From Bdellovibrionales bacterium GWA1_52_35 (GTDB lineage Bacteria > Bdellovibrionota > UBA1018), in NCBI GenBank assembly GCA_001769805.1, contig MEPO01000026.1:35450-99449 (forward strand): a stretch of 64,000 nucleotides of DNA, given 5' to 3'. Position numbers and translations under genes: made by a program. Below, piece after piece: positions 1-8,293 of this stretch (positions within the stretch are counted from its first letter, which is position 1; every line of letters starts with the position of its first letter). The notes under the pieces are model-generated. The model saw only the letters and a list, made by a program, of their open reading frames with translations. It was not told the origin of the DNA and did not search any database.

Positions 1-1
1 C

Positions 2-511
2 GTCACTTTCGCCACGACCTCGTTCCCCCGTTATGATGACAGGGAGCTGCTCCTCGCCATTCCAAAGACGGTGCCCCTCACCTTTGTTGGAAGTTATTGG
101 CCCGGCTACACGCACATGGATCTTTTCAATATGCTTCCCAATAGCAAACGCCTGAGAATTTCCGGAGAATTCCCGAATGATGATCAGTTCCCTTATCTCA
201 ACAACATCGACAATCTCCAGGAACTGACGATTGAAACTTCATTCGCGCCCCCCAGTCCCACCGTCTGGGAACAGATTGCCAACAGGGCGACACGCTGGAT
301 CTGCAGAGACTGGGTGCCCACAGAGGAAGAGCTGCAGGATTTCGCACGCAGTGCCCGGCCGGAAACCGGCGGAACCAGAAATCTCATTATCGATAAGGAT
401 GGAGAATTGTTTCCCGAAGAGCGCGCGCGCCTCGAACGGATGCAAACGCCGGTGGAATGGGTGCACTCTTCGGCAATCGGCGTTCAGCGCAGGAGCCGCT
501 CAGTCCAGTGA
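2..511 (+). CDS. Unknown protein, 3' part only
   Basis: The reading frame is open from base 2, so the gene starts to the left of the window and only about 169 C-terminal residues are visible. I do not recognise the family. The stretch around residues 45-75 (NSKRLRISGEF, then YLNNIDNLQELTIET) has the leucine spacing of leucine-rich-repeat-like strands, but the copies are too few to be sure. The tail is charged and lacks membrane segments. Its TGA stop overlaps a GTG at 508, so it is probably translationally coupled to the ArsA-like gene that follows and is the visible head of a six-gene overlapping operon. Confidence 0.6.
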   Translation, partial: VTFATTSFPRYDDRELLLAIPKTVPLTFVGSYWPGYTHMDLFNMLPNSKRLRISGEFPNDDQFPYLNNIDNLQELTIETSFAPPSPTVWEQIANRATRWICRDWVPTEEELQDFARSARPETGGTRNLIIDKDGELFPEERARLERMQTPVEWVHSSAIGVQRRSRSVQ

Positions 512-1425
512 CTAAAAAGCCGAAGCCTACCTCGAAGATCGCGGCAATCCCTCTTCTTTCGGAAGTACTCACAAGACCCGTGATCTTTGTGAGCGGAAAG
601 GGAGGTGTCGGCAAATCCGTAGTGACGCAAGCCATTGCCCTGGCGCTTTCCAGAAAAGGACGGCGCACGCTCTGGGTTGAGCTGGAGGACCCCTTGAAAC
701 CTCGGGGTCAGTTATCAAAAATCGCGCCGAAACTCTGGCGCCTCAACTGTGATGCGGAAATGTCGTTCGAAGAGTACGCACTGTTGAAAATAGGCGACTC
801 ACCGCTGGCTCGCATGTTCATCGATAACAAGCTCATGCGGTATCTCGCCAAAGCCGCCCCCGGCATTCACGAGCTGGTTCTGCTGGGCAAGATCTGGCAC
901 GAGAGCTCACGCTACGAAAGCGTCGTCGTGGACATGCCCTCAACGGGACATGGGCTCGCTCTTTTTCAAAGCACCAAAAATTACGCCACCCTCTTCCGGG
1001 GCGGCCCGATTCACGAGGATGCTGAAGAAATGATCCTCACCTTCGCCGATTCAGGGAAAACCGGCCATGTCATTGTCGCCCTTCCAGAGGAAATGCCCTT
1101 GCGCGAGTCTCTGGATCTCGATCAGTTCCTTATGGAAATTTTTCCCAAAAACCGTGCGACTTTTGTCGTCAACCGCACTTTTCCGAAAACCGGAGTACCC
1201 GCGAACATTCCGGCAGACCCGACAAACTGGCCCTCTCCCCTGGCAGAAAATCCCTTGGATTACCTGAACAGACGAGTCCTGCTTGAGGAGCATAATCTCA
1301 GGATCTGGCGCGACCAGGAACTTTCGTTCGCGGAATTCGGGTATGTGTCGCCTGCCGAAGCCCATACCAGCGCCGCGATTGCCGAGGTTCTCTCTGAACA
1401 GCTCGTGACCGGAGGGCATCTATGA
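508..1425 (+). CDS. ArsA/GET3-like ATPase, first of a pair
   Basis: This is a P-loop ATPase of the ArsA/GET3 branch of the SIMIBI class, a soluble protein of about 305 residues. The deviant Walker A motif GKGGVGKS lies near residues 30-37, and its first lysine is the signature lysine that reaches across the dimer in this class. A switch-like VVVDMPSTGHG follows near residue 140. I chose the GTG at 508 because AGGAG lies 12 bases upstream and the GTG overlaps the previous stop; an in-frame ATG at 457 is the alternative and would add 17 residues. Its own stop overlaps the start of a second ArsA-like gene, so the two products probably form a heterodimer. The substrate is unknown; no arsenic gene is nearby, so an arsenite-pump role is unlikely. 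Confidence 0.85.
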   Translation: MTKKPKPTSKIAAIPLLSEVLTRPVIFVSGKGGVGKSVVTQAIALALSRKGRRTLWVELEDPLKPRGQLSKIAPKLWRLNCDAEMSFEEYALLKIGDSPLARMFIDNKLMRYLAKAAPGIHELVLLGKIWHESSRYESVVVDMPSTGHGLALFQSTKNYATLFRGGPIHEDAEEMILTFADSGKTGHVIVALPEEMPLRESLDLDQFLMEIFPKNRATFVVNRTFPKTGVPANIPADPTNWPSPLAENPLDYLNRRVLLEEHNLRIWRDQELSFAEFGYVSPAEAHTSAAIAEVLSEQLVTGGHL

Positions 1426-2519
1426 ACGCGAACGTGGACGCCGACATGAAGGCAAATTCGATCGATGAAATCCTGAAGCGGCGACGGATCATCATTACGT
1501 GCGGAACAGGAGGAGTCGGCAAAACCACCGTGAGTGCGGCCCTGGCCATGCGCGCCGCCCAGCTCGGAAAGCGGGCTGCCGTGATCACGATTGATCCCGC
1601 ACGACGACTGGCGACCTCACTTGGCCTGACAGAACTCTCCGAAACGCCCGTGGACCTGACCCGGAATCTCCGGGAAGCGATGCCATCCCATAAAATCGAC
1701 GGGACCTTTTCAGCACTCATGCCCAATGCAAAAGCAAATTTCGATGATTTCGTGAAAGAACTTTCCGCTTCCAAGACAATTGCGGAACAGATTGCCAGAA
1801 ATCCACTTTTTCAGATCTTCACGAAAGAATTCTCCGGAACCAATGAATACATGGCGCTCGAGAGGCTGCAGGCTTTGGATCTGACCGGACAGTTTGACTG
1901 TATCATTCTGGATACACCGCCCAGCCGCAATGCCCTGGCCTTCCTGAATGCACCCAAACTCGTTGCCGAACTTTTTGAGGAACGCCTGATTCGCTGGCTG
2001 GTCCTGCCGGCCAATCGCCTCCTTTCCGCGGGGATGCGCAAGGCACTCGGAATTCTGGAAAAGCTGACAGGGGCGGGGTTCATGACGAATCTCCTGGATT
2101 TTGCCTCAACGCTCTTTTCGGTCCGGGTCCAGTTTCTCGCGAATTTTGAAAAGACAACACGACTTCTGCAATCAGAAGCCGTGGGTTTTATCATGGTGAC
2201 CACTCCCACTCCCGAAGCCGCACCTGATGTTCACCATTTTGTCCGCACACTCCAAGAGCATCGCTTCCATTTTGAAGGCCTGACGATCAATCGAACCATC
2301 GGCTATCTTTTCAAGAGCACTTCTAAACCGAATCAGGCGACCAGCCCGGGGCTCCCGGTCCTTGAGGGGATCCGCAAGCGCGAAGAGCAGGCCATGCGGG
2401 CCCTCAGTTCCGGAAACATTCGGATCTGCGCAATGCTGCCGGAACTGGCCCGCGACATTCATTCCGTGGAGGACCTGCTTTATGTTGCAAACGCATTCGA
2501 GACTCATCATGCGCAGTGA
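1422..2519 (+). CDS. ArsA/GET3-like ATPase, second of a pair
   Basis: This is a second ArsA-family ATPase, 365 residues. It starts in an ATGA overlap with the first. The nucleotide-binding loop reads CGTGGVGKTT near residues 27-36. The P-loop lysine and threonine are present, but the position of the signature lysine of the GKGGVGKT form is threonine. A second conserved motif, ILDTPPSRNAL, lies near residue 162. ArsA pairs of this kind, one with the signature lysine and one without, are known from actinobacteria and from deltaproteobacterial relatives. The two products therefore most likely act as one heteromeric ATPase. The partner gene downstream overlaps this one by 11 bases. The cargo is unknown; membrane-protein targeting or energising an envelope process are guesses. 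Confidence 0.87.
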   Translation: MNANVDADMKANSIDEILKRRRIIITCGTGGVGKTTVSAALAMRAAQLGKRAAVITIDPARRLATSLGLTELSETPVDLTRNLREAMPSHKIDGTFSALMPNAKANFDDFVKELSASKTIAEQIARNPLFQIFTKEFSGTNEYMALERLQALDLTGQFDCIILDTPPSRNALAFLNAPKLVAELFEERLIRWLVLPANRLLSAGMRKALGILEKLTGAGFMTNLLDFASTLFSVRVQFLANFEKTTRLLQSEAVGFIMVTTPTPEAAPDVHHFVRTLQEHRFHFEGLTINRTIGYLFKSTSKPNQATSPGLPVLEGIRKREEQAMRALSSGNIRICAMLPELARDIHSVEDLLYVANAFETHHAQ

Positions 2520-3552
2520 AATACTGTATTCGGCCCTGCTTCTCTTTCTATTTGTTCTGGCCCCCGGACTTTGCTGGAGTTCCGTCGACACCTCTACCGG
2601 GCCTGCTCCCGTACAGGATGCCGCAGTACTGCTCGAAGAAGGTCAGAGGCTCCTGGAAGCCGGGAAATACAATGAAGCAATTTACCCGCTGAAAAGGCTC
2701 GTCGATCGTCATCCCGGTTCGCCCGATTACCTGAACGCGCACCTTCTTTTGGGCGAAGCGTTCCTCAAAAACAACCAGCCCGCCCAGGCCGTTGAACCTC
2801 TGCGCTTCTACAGCTCCACCCTTTTGCGCAAACCGGATGCAGAAGTTTCGGCAGTGAACCGTGCCCGAAGCTCACTGGGGCGCGCCTACCTCGCCTTGAG
2901 AAAATACAAAGAAGCTTTTCTCGTGGCCAAAGAAATTGAAAAAAGTCTTGGGACTTCCGAACCCGCCGGAGACCCTGATTTACTGAACGCCCTGTTGATC
3001 AAGACCCACGCCCTTTATGAGCAGGGCAAAGATAAAAAAGCGGAAACATCGCTGGCCGCAGCTGCAAAATTACTTTCCGCAAACCCTCCTGCGGCGCTGG
3101 CAGGCGAAACGCATTTTCTTCAGCAGCAACTCAAACTCAGATCATGCAGCCTGCTTCCGAGTCGCGGCAAACTGACCGAGGATCAGGTCCGAGCCCAGCT
3201 CAGTCGCAAAGGGCTATGCCTCCAGGAAGCGCTGCTGGCGTTCAGGAAAGTGGCAAGTACTGGCGCTGCCGGATGGGCAGAGAAGGCCAAAACAGAAATT
3301 CTGGGCGCCTTTCAGGCTTATTCCCGGAACTGCGCCGCCCCCCCCGAACCTCCGGTTACGCGAACCAAAGGCAGGCGCTCTCCACAACAATTGAAGCAGT
3401 ATCTGCTAGAACTCAAACACGTCTTGAAAGCCGATTGCCAGGAAAAAATGCAGCAAGCTTCGTCTCTCCTCAGTGAATGGGCTGGGCAATCCAGCGCCGA
3501 AGCCGCCATTCTTTTCAGTGAAACGGGTTCCGGCATCGGAAAACTTTTATGA
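2509..3552 (+). CDS. Exported tetratricopeptide-repeat protein
   Basis: About 347 residues. I chose the ATG at 2509, which overlaps the ArsA stop by 11 bases, because it opens a clear signal peptide (hydrophobic run from about residue 6 to 20, ending near CWSS). Mature residues 30-160 hold TPR-like helices: EEGQRLLEAGKYNEAIYPL, then LGEAFLKNNQPAQAVEPL, then LGRAYLALRKYKEAF. This is the arrangement seen in BamD- and YbgF/CpoB-type periplasmic scaffolds. The C-terminal half is helical and contains three cysteines but no motif I recognise. Because it sits inside an overlapping operon with ArsA-like ATPases and a PAP2 phosphatase, a role in envelope assembly is plausible but not shown. Confidence 0.75.
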   Translation: MRSEILYSALLLFLFVLAPGLCWSSVDTSTGPAPVQDAAVLLEEGQRLLEAGKYNEAIYPLKRLVDRHPGSPDYLNAHLLLGEAFLKNNQPAQAVEPLRFYSSTLLRKPDAEVSAVNRARSSLGRAYLALRKYKEAFLVAKEIEKSLGTSEPAGDPDLLNALLIKTHALYEQGKDKKAETSLAAAAKLLSANPPAALAGETHFLQQQLKLRSCSLLPSRGKLTEDQVRAQLSRKGLCLQEALLAFRKVASTGAAGWAEKAKTEILGAFQAYSRNCAAPPEPPVTRTKGRRSPQQLKQYLLELKHVLKADCQEKMQQASSLLSEWAGQSSAEAAILFSETGSGIGKLL

Positions 3553-4862
3553 AGTCGATCAAGCCATTTCTGGCAAAAAAAATCCTGACACATCTCCAGG
3601 AGATCCAGGAATGGAATGCCCGGCAGCTGACCACAGCTCCTCCTCCTTTTTACTGTTCGGTGGACCTCCGGGATTCCGGTTATAAAATTGTGCCCGTTGA
3701 TTGCAATATCTACCCTGCGGGTTTCAACAATATCTGTCCGCAAGATGTTCGCACAGCCTCTTCGGTGTTTCGCGTTCACCTGGACCGTTTGTTTCCAGCA
3801 GGAAGACGCCCCTCACGCATTCTGGTCCTGCCTGAATCTCATACGCAGAACCGGCATTATATAGAGAATCTTTATCATCTTTCAGAGATCATCCGCGAAG
3901 CAGGACTCGAGTGCCGGATCGGGTGGTTCGGAACAGAGCCCCAGGAATCCCCGGTTCAACTCATTTCCGAGAGCAACAAACTGCTCAAAGCCTACCCGAT
4001 TCGGGTGACCGAAGGTGTTCTGAGCGCCGGCGAATTCACCCCTGATCTGATTTTGCTGAACAACGATTTCTCTGGCGGTTATCCGGCACTTTTGGACAAA
4101 GTCAGGCAGCCGATCGTGCCCAGCCATGTTCTCGGCTGGCATACCCGGAAGAAAGGCGAACACTTTCACCACTACAACGCGCTTGCAACAGAGTTCGCCC
4201 GGATCATCGACGTGGACCCCTGGCTTTTTCAAATCTTGACCCAGGAAGTCGATCACGTTGATTTCAACGAGAACGAAGGTTTGGACCGGGTGATTGATTC
4301 CGCGGAGCGCGTGCTTTCTGCCACCCGTAAGGCCTTCGAAACACACGAAATCAATCGAAAGCCTTTCGTTTTCGTCAAAAACAGCAGCGGTACCTACGGA
4401 ATGGGAATCATGGTTATTCATTCCGTTGATGAGCTGAAAACGATGAACCGTCGTACCCGGAATAAAATGAGCGTTGGCAAGAACAAGCACCCGATTCATA
4501 GCGTAGTCATCCAGGAGGGGGTCCCGACCGCCACCCTGGTCAATCGCCTGCCCGCAGAACCCGTGATTTATCTCTTTGGCGATGAGCTGGTCGGCGGATT
4601 TCTGAGAACCCATACTCAAAGAGGTGTTGAAGAAAACCTGAACACACCGGGAATGGTGTTCCGGAAATTGTGCATGTCCGACCTGCGCCATCCCCAGGCA
4701 TTCGAAGGTGCCTTCTCGGAGGAATCCCAGGACAAAGATCCGATTCTGGAACTCGTCTACGGAACAGTGGCGCGAATTTCAGCTTTTGCCGCCGGTCGCG
4801 AGCTGGTCCGCCTTCAAGAACTTGCAAAGCAGCATCAAAACTCCGGAGGTCCGGTTCAATGA
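3549..4862 (+). CDS. gshA: Glutamate-cysteine ligase, GshA family (Acidithiobacillus type)
   Basis: A 437-residue protein that matches the GshA type first described in Acidithiobacillus ferrooxidans, which makes gamma-glutamylcysteine, the first step of glutathione synthesis. The diagnostic ATP-grasp-like core FVKNSSGTYGMGIMV lies near residues 274-290 and is followed by a basic stretch (RRTRNKMSVGKNKH) and VIQEGVPT. This family is unrelated in sequence to the Escherichia coli enzyme. It starts in an ATGA overlap with the TPR gene and ends in an ATGA overlap with the PAP2 gene. No glutathione synthetase gene lies in the window. The family call is firm; the exact substrate rests on the family name. 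Confidence 0.82.
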   Translation: MKSIKPFLAKKILTHLQEIQEWNARQLTTAPPPFYCSVDLRDSGYKIVPVDCNIYPAGFNNICPQDVRTASSVFRVHLDRLFPAGRRPSRILVLPESHTQNRHYIENLYHLSEIIREAGLECRIGWFGTEPQESPVQLISESNKLLKAYPIRVTEGVLSAGEFTPDLILLNNDFSGGYPALLDKVRQPIVPSHVLGWHTRKKGEHFHHYNALATEFARIIDVDPWLFQILTQEVDHVDFNENEGLDRVIDSAERVLSATRKAFETHEINRKPFVFVKNSSGTYGMGIMVIHSVDELKTMNRRTRNKMSVGKNKHPIHSVVIQEGVPTATLVNRLPAEPVIYLFGDELVGGFLRTHTQRGVEENLNTPGMVFRKLCMSDLRHPQAFEGAFSEESQDKDPILELVYGTVARISAFAAGRELVRLQELAKQHQNSGGPVQ

Positions 4863-5602
4863 AATTATTTTTTGCTCGACTGACATCCGCCCCACACCTG
4901 ATCCGAATGGACCTGCTCCTTCTGCTTTTACCTCTGGTCCTTTGGAGCGGCCTGACCTTACTGCGCCCTTATCTGATCACGCCTCATTGCCTGGTGCCGG
5001 CAGGCCAGACTTCCCTTTGTCATTCGGAAAACGTGCTTCCAGTGGACCGGGTGGCTCTTGGCCTGAACTCCTCCGACGCTGATCGCTATTCCTATTACAC
5101 CCAAAATTTTTCAGGTGTTCTTGCTTTTTCCGCCCCCGTCCTCTGGCACGGGCTCTGGGCTGTGCTCGGACGCACCTCTCCTCTTATGGCCCTGACCGGC
5201 CTGAGCATCGATCTGGCGATCATTACTGAAATCACTCTTTGGAACGGTGCAATTGGCGAAACTGTCCGTATCATCAGTCAACGCCCGAGGCCTTTTGTTT
5301 ATGCGGACACGGCCTCCGCCGGTGCCAATCCCGCACATTATATTTCCTTCTACTCCGGCCATACGAGTTTTGCCGCAGCGGCTTCTCTGGGTTTCGTTCT
5401 TTTCCTGCTCGGTCGAGGTGCGCCCGGCTGGCTCACGGCATTCTCTTTCATTGGTTTCGAGCTTTTGACGTTTTCGACGGGTATTTTCCGGATTTTGGCT
5501 GGACGGCATTTTGTCACTGACGTCCTGGCAGCCGCAGTTGCTGGCTCAGTGATTGCTTTTACGATTGCCTGGTTACACCGGGACAAGTCACCCGAGGTGT
5601 GA
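4859..5602 (+). CDS. PAP2-family membrane phosphatase
   Basis: A 247-residue integral membrane protein of the type 2 phosphatidic acid phosphatase family, which removes phosphate from lipid phosphates such as undecaprenyl pyrophosphate or phosphatidate. The three signature blocks are present: QRPRPF near residue 141, YSGHTSF near residue 165, and AGRHFVTDVLA near residue 213, with the catalytic histidine pair. About six hydrophobic segments are visible, the first at residues 16-36. The start at 4859 overlaps the previous stop as ATGA and has GGAGG nine bases upstream. The substrate cannot be told from sequence. It is the last gene of the overlapping operon. Confidence 0.88.
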   Translation: MKLFFARLTSAPHLIRMDLLLLLLPLVLWSGLTLLRPYLITPHCLVPAGQTSLCHSENVLPVDRVALGLNSSDADRYSYYTQNFSGVLAFSAPVLWHGLWAVLGRTSPLMALTGLSIDLAIITEITLWNGAIGETVRIISQRPRPFVYADTASAGANPAHYISFYSGHTSFAAAASLGFVLFLLGRGAPGWLTAFSFIGFELLTFSTGIFRILAGRHFVTDVLAAAVAGSVIAFTIAWLHRDKSPEV

Positions 5603-5630
5603 GTAGCAGCCCGGCGCCGTGGCCCTGGTA

Positions 5631-5653
5631 TTGCTTGGAGATCAAGCAAGGAG
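5631..5653 (+). promoter_or_regulatory. Hairpin abutting the ribosome binding site of the DUF2231 gene
   Basis: TTGCTTG at 5631-5637 and CAAGCAA at 5643-5649 are perfect complements with a five-base loop. The 3' arm runs directly into AAGGAG, the ribosome binding site. The hairpin may mark the end of the upstream operon or modulate translation. It has no T-run, so it is not a normal terminator. Confidence 0.3.
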
Positions 5654-5662
5654 ATCCGGCTT

Positions 5663-6157
5663 ATGCTCAACTTTCTACAGGGTAGATTCATGAGGCACCC
5701 GCTCCATCCGCTTATGGTCCATCTTCCAGTGGGGCTGTGGATCGGGAGCCTTGTCTGCGATATTGGTTTTCTGGCGTCCGATAGTGCGAATTTCGCCATC
5801 GCATCCTATTATATGATGCTGCTTGGATTGATTGCCGTGCTTTTGGCGGTTCCGACCGGGCTGGCGGAATATGTTTCCATTCCAGCTAACACCCGCCCCA
5901 AAAATATTGCCACAACGCACATGTCTCTCAATATTCTGATTGCCGTGCTGTTTCTGGTCAACTTCCTGATGCGCCGGGGTCTTGAGAATGGTGTGCCGAG
6001 CATCGTCACCACCGGGCAGTTCATTTTTTCGCTCATAACAGTCGGGATCCTCGGATTCTCCGGTTATCTGGGTGGATTAATGGTGTTCAACTACGGAATC
6101 GGACACCGCCGGCCAGAACTCAGTGAGACGGAAAACGTTTCACGTAAAGTCGCTTGA
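5663..6157 (+). CDS. DUF2231 four-helix membrane protein
   Basis: A 164-residue inner-membrane protein of the DUF2231 family, recognised by the N-terminal HPLHPLMVHLPVGLW block followed by four hydrophobic segments (about residues 22-42, 51-73, 91-110 and 121-146). The biochemical function of the family is not established; some members have been linked to haem or metal redox chemistry. AAGGAG stands nine bases before the ATG. It is separated from the previous operon by 60 bases that contain a perfect seven-base hairpin next to the ribosome binding site. It is followed closely by the GH15 gene, so the two are probably co-transcribed. Confidence 0.85.
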   Translation: MLNFLQGRFMRHPLHPLMVHLPVGLWIGSLVCDIGFLASDSANFAIASYYMMLLGLIAVLLAVPTGLAEYVSIPANTRPKNIATTHMSLNILIAVLFLVNFLMRRGLENGVPSIVTTGQFIFSLITVGILGFSGYLGGLMVFNYGIGHRRPELSETENVSRKVA

Positions 6158-6177
6158 TTTTTTAACCAGGAGAATTC

Positions 6178-7977
6178 GTGCCGCTTCTAGCGCTCCGGGA
6201 TTACGGGCTCGCCGGAAACGAGTACAGCACAGCGCTGATCAGTCGCTTTGGTTCGGTCGACTGGTTGGCGCTGCCGTTTTTGGACTCGAAGACCCACTTT
6301 TCGGCTTACTTCAATGAGCGTACGGGCGGTCGCTTTCAGATCCTGCCCGAGGGCGAGTTCAAATCCGAGCTGCAGACTCATGACATTTTTCCAATCACGC
6401 CCATTCTCTTTGAAACTCCACACGGCAAGGGACTCTTGACCCACTGGATGCCAGCAGGGCAGCCGGCACTGCTGCGCAAGATCGAAGTGCTTGAGGGGGC
6501 GATCACCTGGATCATCCACTGCTCGCCGCGCTTTGATTCGAACTCCAGGCCACCGCAATGTGAGCGTTTTGCCAGCGGCATTCTGTTCAGAGGTGCCCGT
6601 TCTGATCAGATTGGCTATCTCGAGTCGGATCGGGAGCTCGAAATTTCAGCGGACGGGCATTCCGCACGCATGCAATTTAAAATTCCGGCAGGCGGATCAG
6701 CGCTCTTTCGTTGGGCGCTGGGAAGAGACGGCCTGCCCAAGGCCGGGGATAAAATTCAGAATGCGACGAATTCCCTGGAGCAGGCTCTTCAATACTGGAA
6801 AAGCGACCAGCATCGCTGCCCGCCTCAAGGCTGTCCTTTTGCCGGTCCCTGGCACCATCAGGTGCTGCGCTCGGCATCCCTGCTGCGGCTGATTCAAAAT
6901 CCCTGGGGCGGCCTGCTCGCCGAAAGCGTCGTTCCTGTCCTGCCTGATTTTCATACGGGTGACCCCAACCACCGTGTGATCCAGACTTGGACGCGGGATC
7001 TGTGGCTCGGATTTCAAGCTCTGATCAACCTCGGAATGAAAAAACAGGCTGAATCGTTTTTTTTGCGAATGACCGATCTTTTGTTTCGGGACACCCCGCA
7101 GGGTTTTCAACCGTCCTACACTCTGGACGGCGGTCACAGCAGCATGCATCACGGTGAAAGTGAGTCCATGTTCCGCCGTTTTCATTTTGATGTTCAAGGC
7201 CAGTTTCTGATCACTGCTGCCGAATTTTACCGCAGTTTCGGGCACCTTCCCGCGAGACTCTGGCCCGTGCTCTGCGAATTAACCGATACGATCTGCCACA
7301 CCTGGCGTAAACCGGATTGGGGAATCTGGGATGCGAATGAGCCGCGAAGTGACCACTTCGTCACCTCCAAGGTCATTGCCTGGGCCGGAATCCATCGGGC
7401 GTGCTGGCTGGCCCGACAGCTTCAGGAAGAGCTGCCAAAGCGCTGGCTGAATGAAGCGCAGATACTCCATCGCACCATTTGTGATCAGGGCTATGACTCC
7501 GCCCAACAGAGCTTTATCCGCTCATTCAGTGACCGAGAGCTGGATGCGGCGACATTGCTCCTGCCCATCCTGGGGTTTTTGCCCGCAGATGATCCCAGAA
7601 TCCTGGGTACCGCTGCGGCAGTCCAGAAGAGTCTGGGTGAAAGCGTTTTCGTTCACCGGTACCGGGAAAGAAGCCGCAAAGCTCAGGATCCCGGCTTGTT
7701 CTTCAGCTTCCTTTACGTTTCCGTTCTTGCACTCATGGGCCGCACCGATGAAGCCAGCGACAGACTGGCTGAACTTTGCAGCTACGCGACTCCAAGTGGC
7801 TTTTTCGGTCAGAACGTAGATCTGCGAACCGGGTATACAATCGGTCAATTTCCCTCCACAGAAGTTCATCTGGCACTCATTCAGGCCGCTGCCCATGTCG
7901 CCGTCGCAAGGGGAAGAGCCATTCCCTTAGCACCGGGTGATTGGGCAGAAGGGCTTCCTGAGCTCAAGGCCGCGTGA
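6178..7977 (+). CDS. GH15-family (glucoamylase/trehalase-like) protein with altered catalytic residues
   Basis: A 599-residue protein with the whole layout of bacterial glycoside hydrolase family 15. An N-terminal beta-sandwich begins LRDYGLAGNEYSTALIS and GSVDWLALPFLDS. The (alpha/alpha)6 barrel follows, with TWTRDLWLGFQALINLG near residue 270. In active relatives the general acid lies in GIWE and the base in a GEExDPxTGxLLGNFPQAFSH-like block. Here the corresponding sites read GIWDANE (near residue 385) and GQNVDLRTG (near residues 543-551), so both glutamates look replaced. It may be a non-catalytic sugar-binding protein or have changed chemistry. It has no signal peptide, so it is cytoplasmic. 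It starts at GTG with CAGGAG upstream. Confidence 0.85.
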   Translation: MPLLALRDYGLAGNEYSTALISRFGSVDWLALPFLDSKTHFSAYFNERTGGRFQILPEGEFKSELQTHDIFPITPILFETPHGKGLLTHWMPAGQPALLRKIEVLEGAITWIIHCSPRFDSNSRPPQCERFASGILFRGARSDQIGYLESDRELEISADGHSARMQFKIPAGGSALFRWALGRDGLPKAGDKIQNATNSLEQALQYWKSDQHRCPPQGCPFAGPWHHQVLRSASLLRLIQNPWGGLLAESVVPVLPDFHTGDPNHRVIQTWTRDLWLGFQALINLGMKKQAESFFLRMTDLLFRDTPQGFQPSYTLDGGHSSMHHGESESMFRRFHFDVQGQFLITAAEFYRSFGHLPARLWPVLCELTDTICHTWRKPDWGIWDANEPRSDHFVTSKVIAWAGIHRACWLARQLQEELPKRWLNEAQILHRTICDQGYDSAQQSFIRSFSDRELDAATLLLPILGFLPADDPRILGTAAAVQKSLGESVFVHRYRERSRKAQDPGLFFSFLYVSVLALMGRTDEASDRLAELCSYATPSGFFGQNVDLRTGYTIGQFPSTEVHLALIQAAAHVAVARGRAIPLAPGDWAEGLPELKAA

Positions 7978-8293
7978 CCTGATGACAAAAGATTGGCGGT
8001 TTTTATACATAGCGTTACAAAATTATGACTATTCCTGCAGCCCTCAGCCATAATTTCATCATGCATTTTATGATTAGATCTATTCACGGGGCAGGTAATT
8101 TCCCCCAACATCCCCAAACCTTAGTCTTGTCTGATTAATTGTCTCGACTACCGGTCCAATCGATTGCCTGAGCAAATTAACGCATGAAGGTGGGCGAAAT
8201 CTCGGCCTTTGCAATTGATTCGTTGTCGAACCTGACTTTCGTGTCTAAATTTATTTCTGAAACGCGGACATGTTGGGTGAATGGAGGGGAACC
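7978..8293 (+). other. Gene-free stretch between GH15 and phospholipase D genes
   Basis: No convincing gene is seen in these 316 bases. The left part is AT-rich and lacks a clear terminator. The right part carries a plausible promoter (8223-8251) and the strong ribosome binding site of the next gene. Confidence 0.5.
8223..8251 (+). promoter_or_regulatory. Candidate promoter of the phospholipase D gene
   Basis: TTGTCG at 8223-8228 and TAAATT at 8246-8251 are separated by 17 bases. This would start transcription about 35 bases before the ATG. The match is moderate. Confidence 0.38.

Noticed and set aside
508..2519. Arsenite pump components
   Set aside because: No arsB, arsR, arsC or acr gene is present, and such ArsA pairs are common without arsenic genes.
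3882..4691. Minus-strand frame of 269 codons opposite gshA
   Set aside because: The plus-strand frame is a recognisable family with overlapping neighbours; the opposite frame has no homology-like motif and no ribosome binding site.
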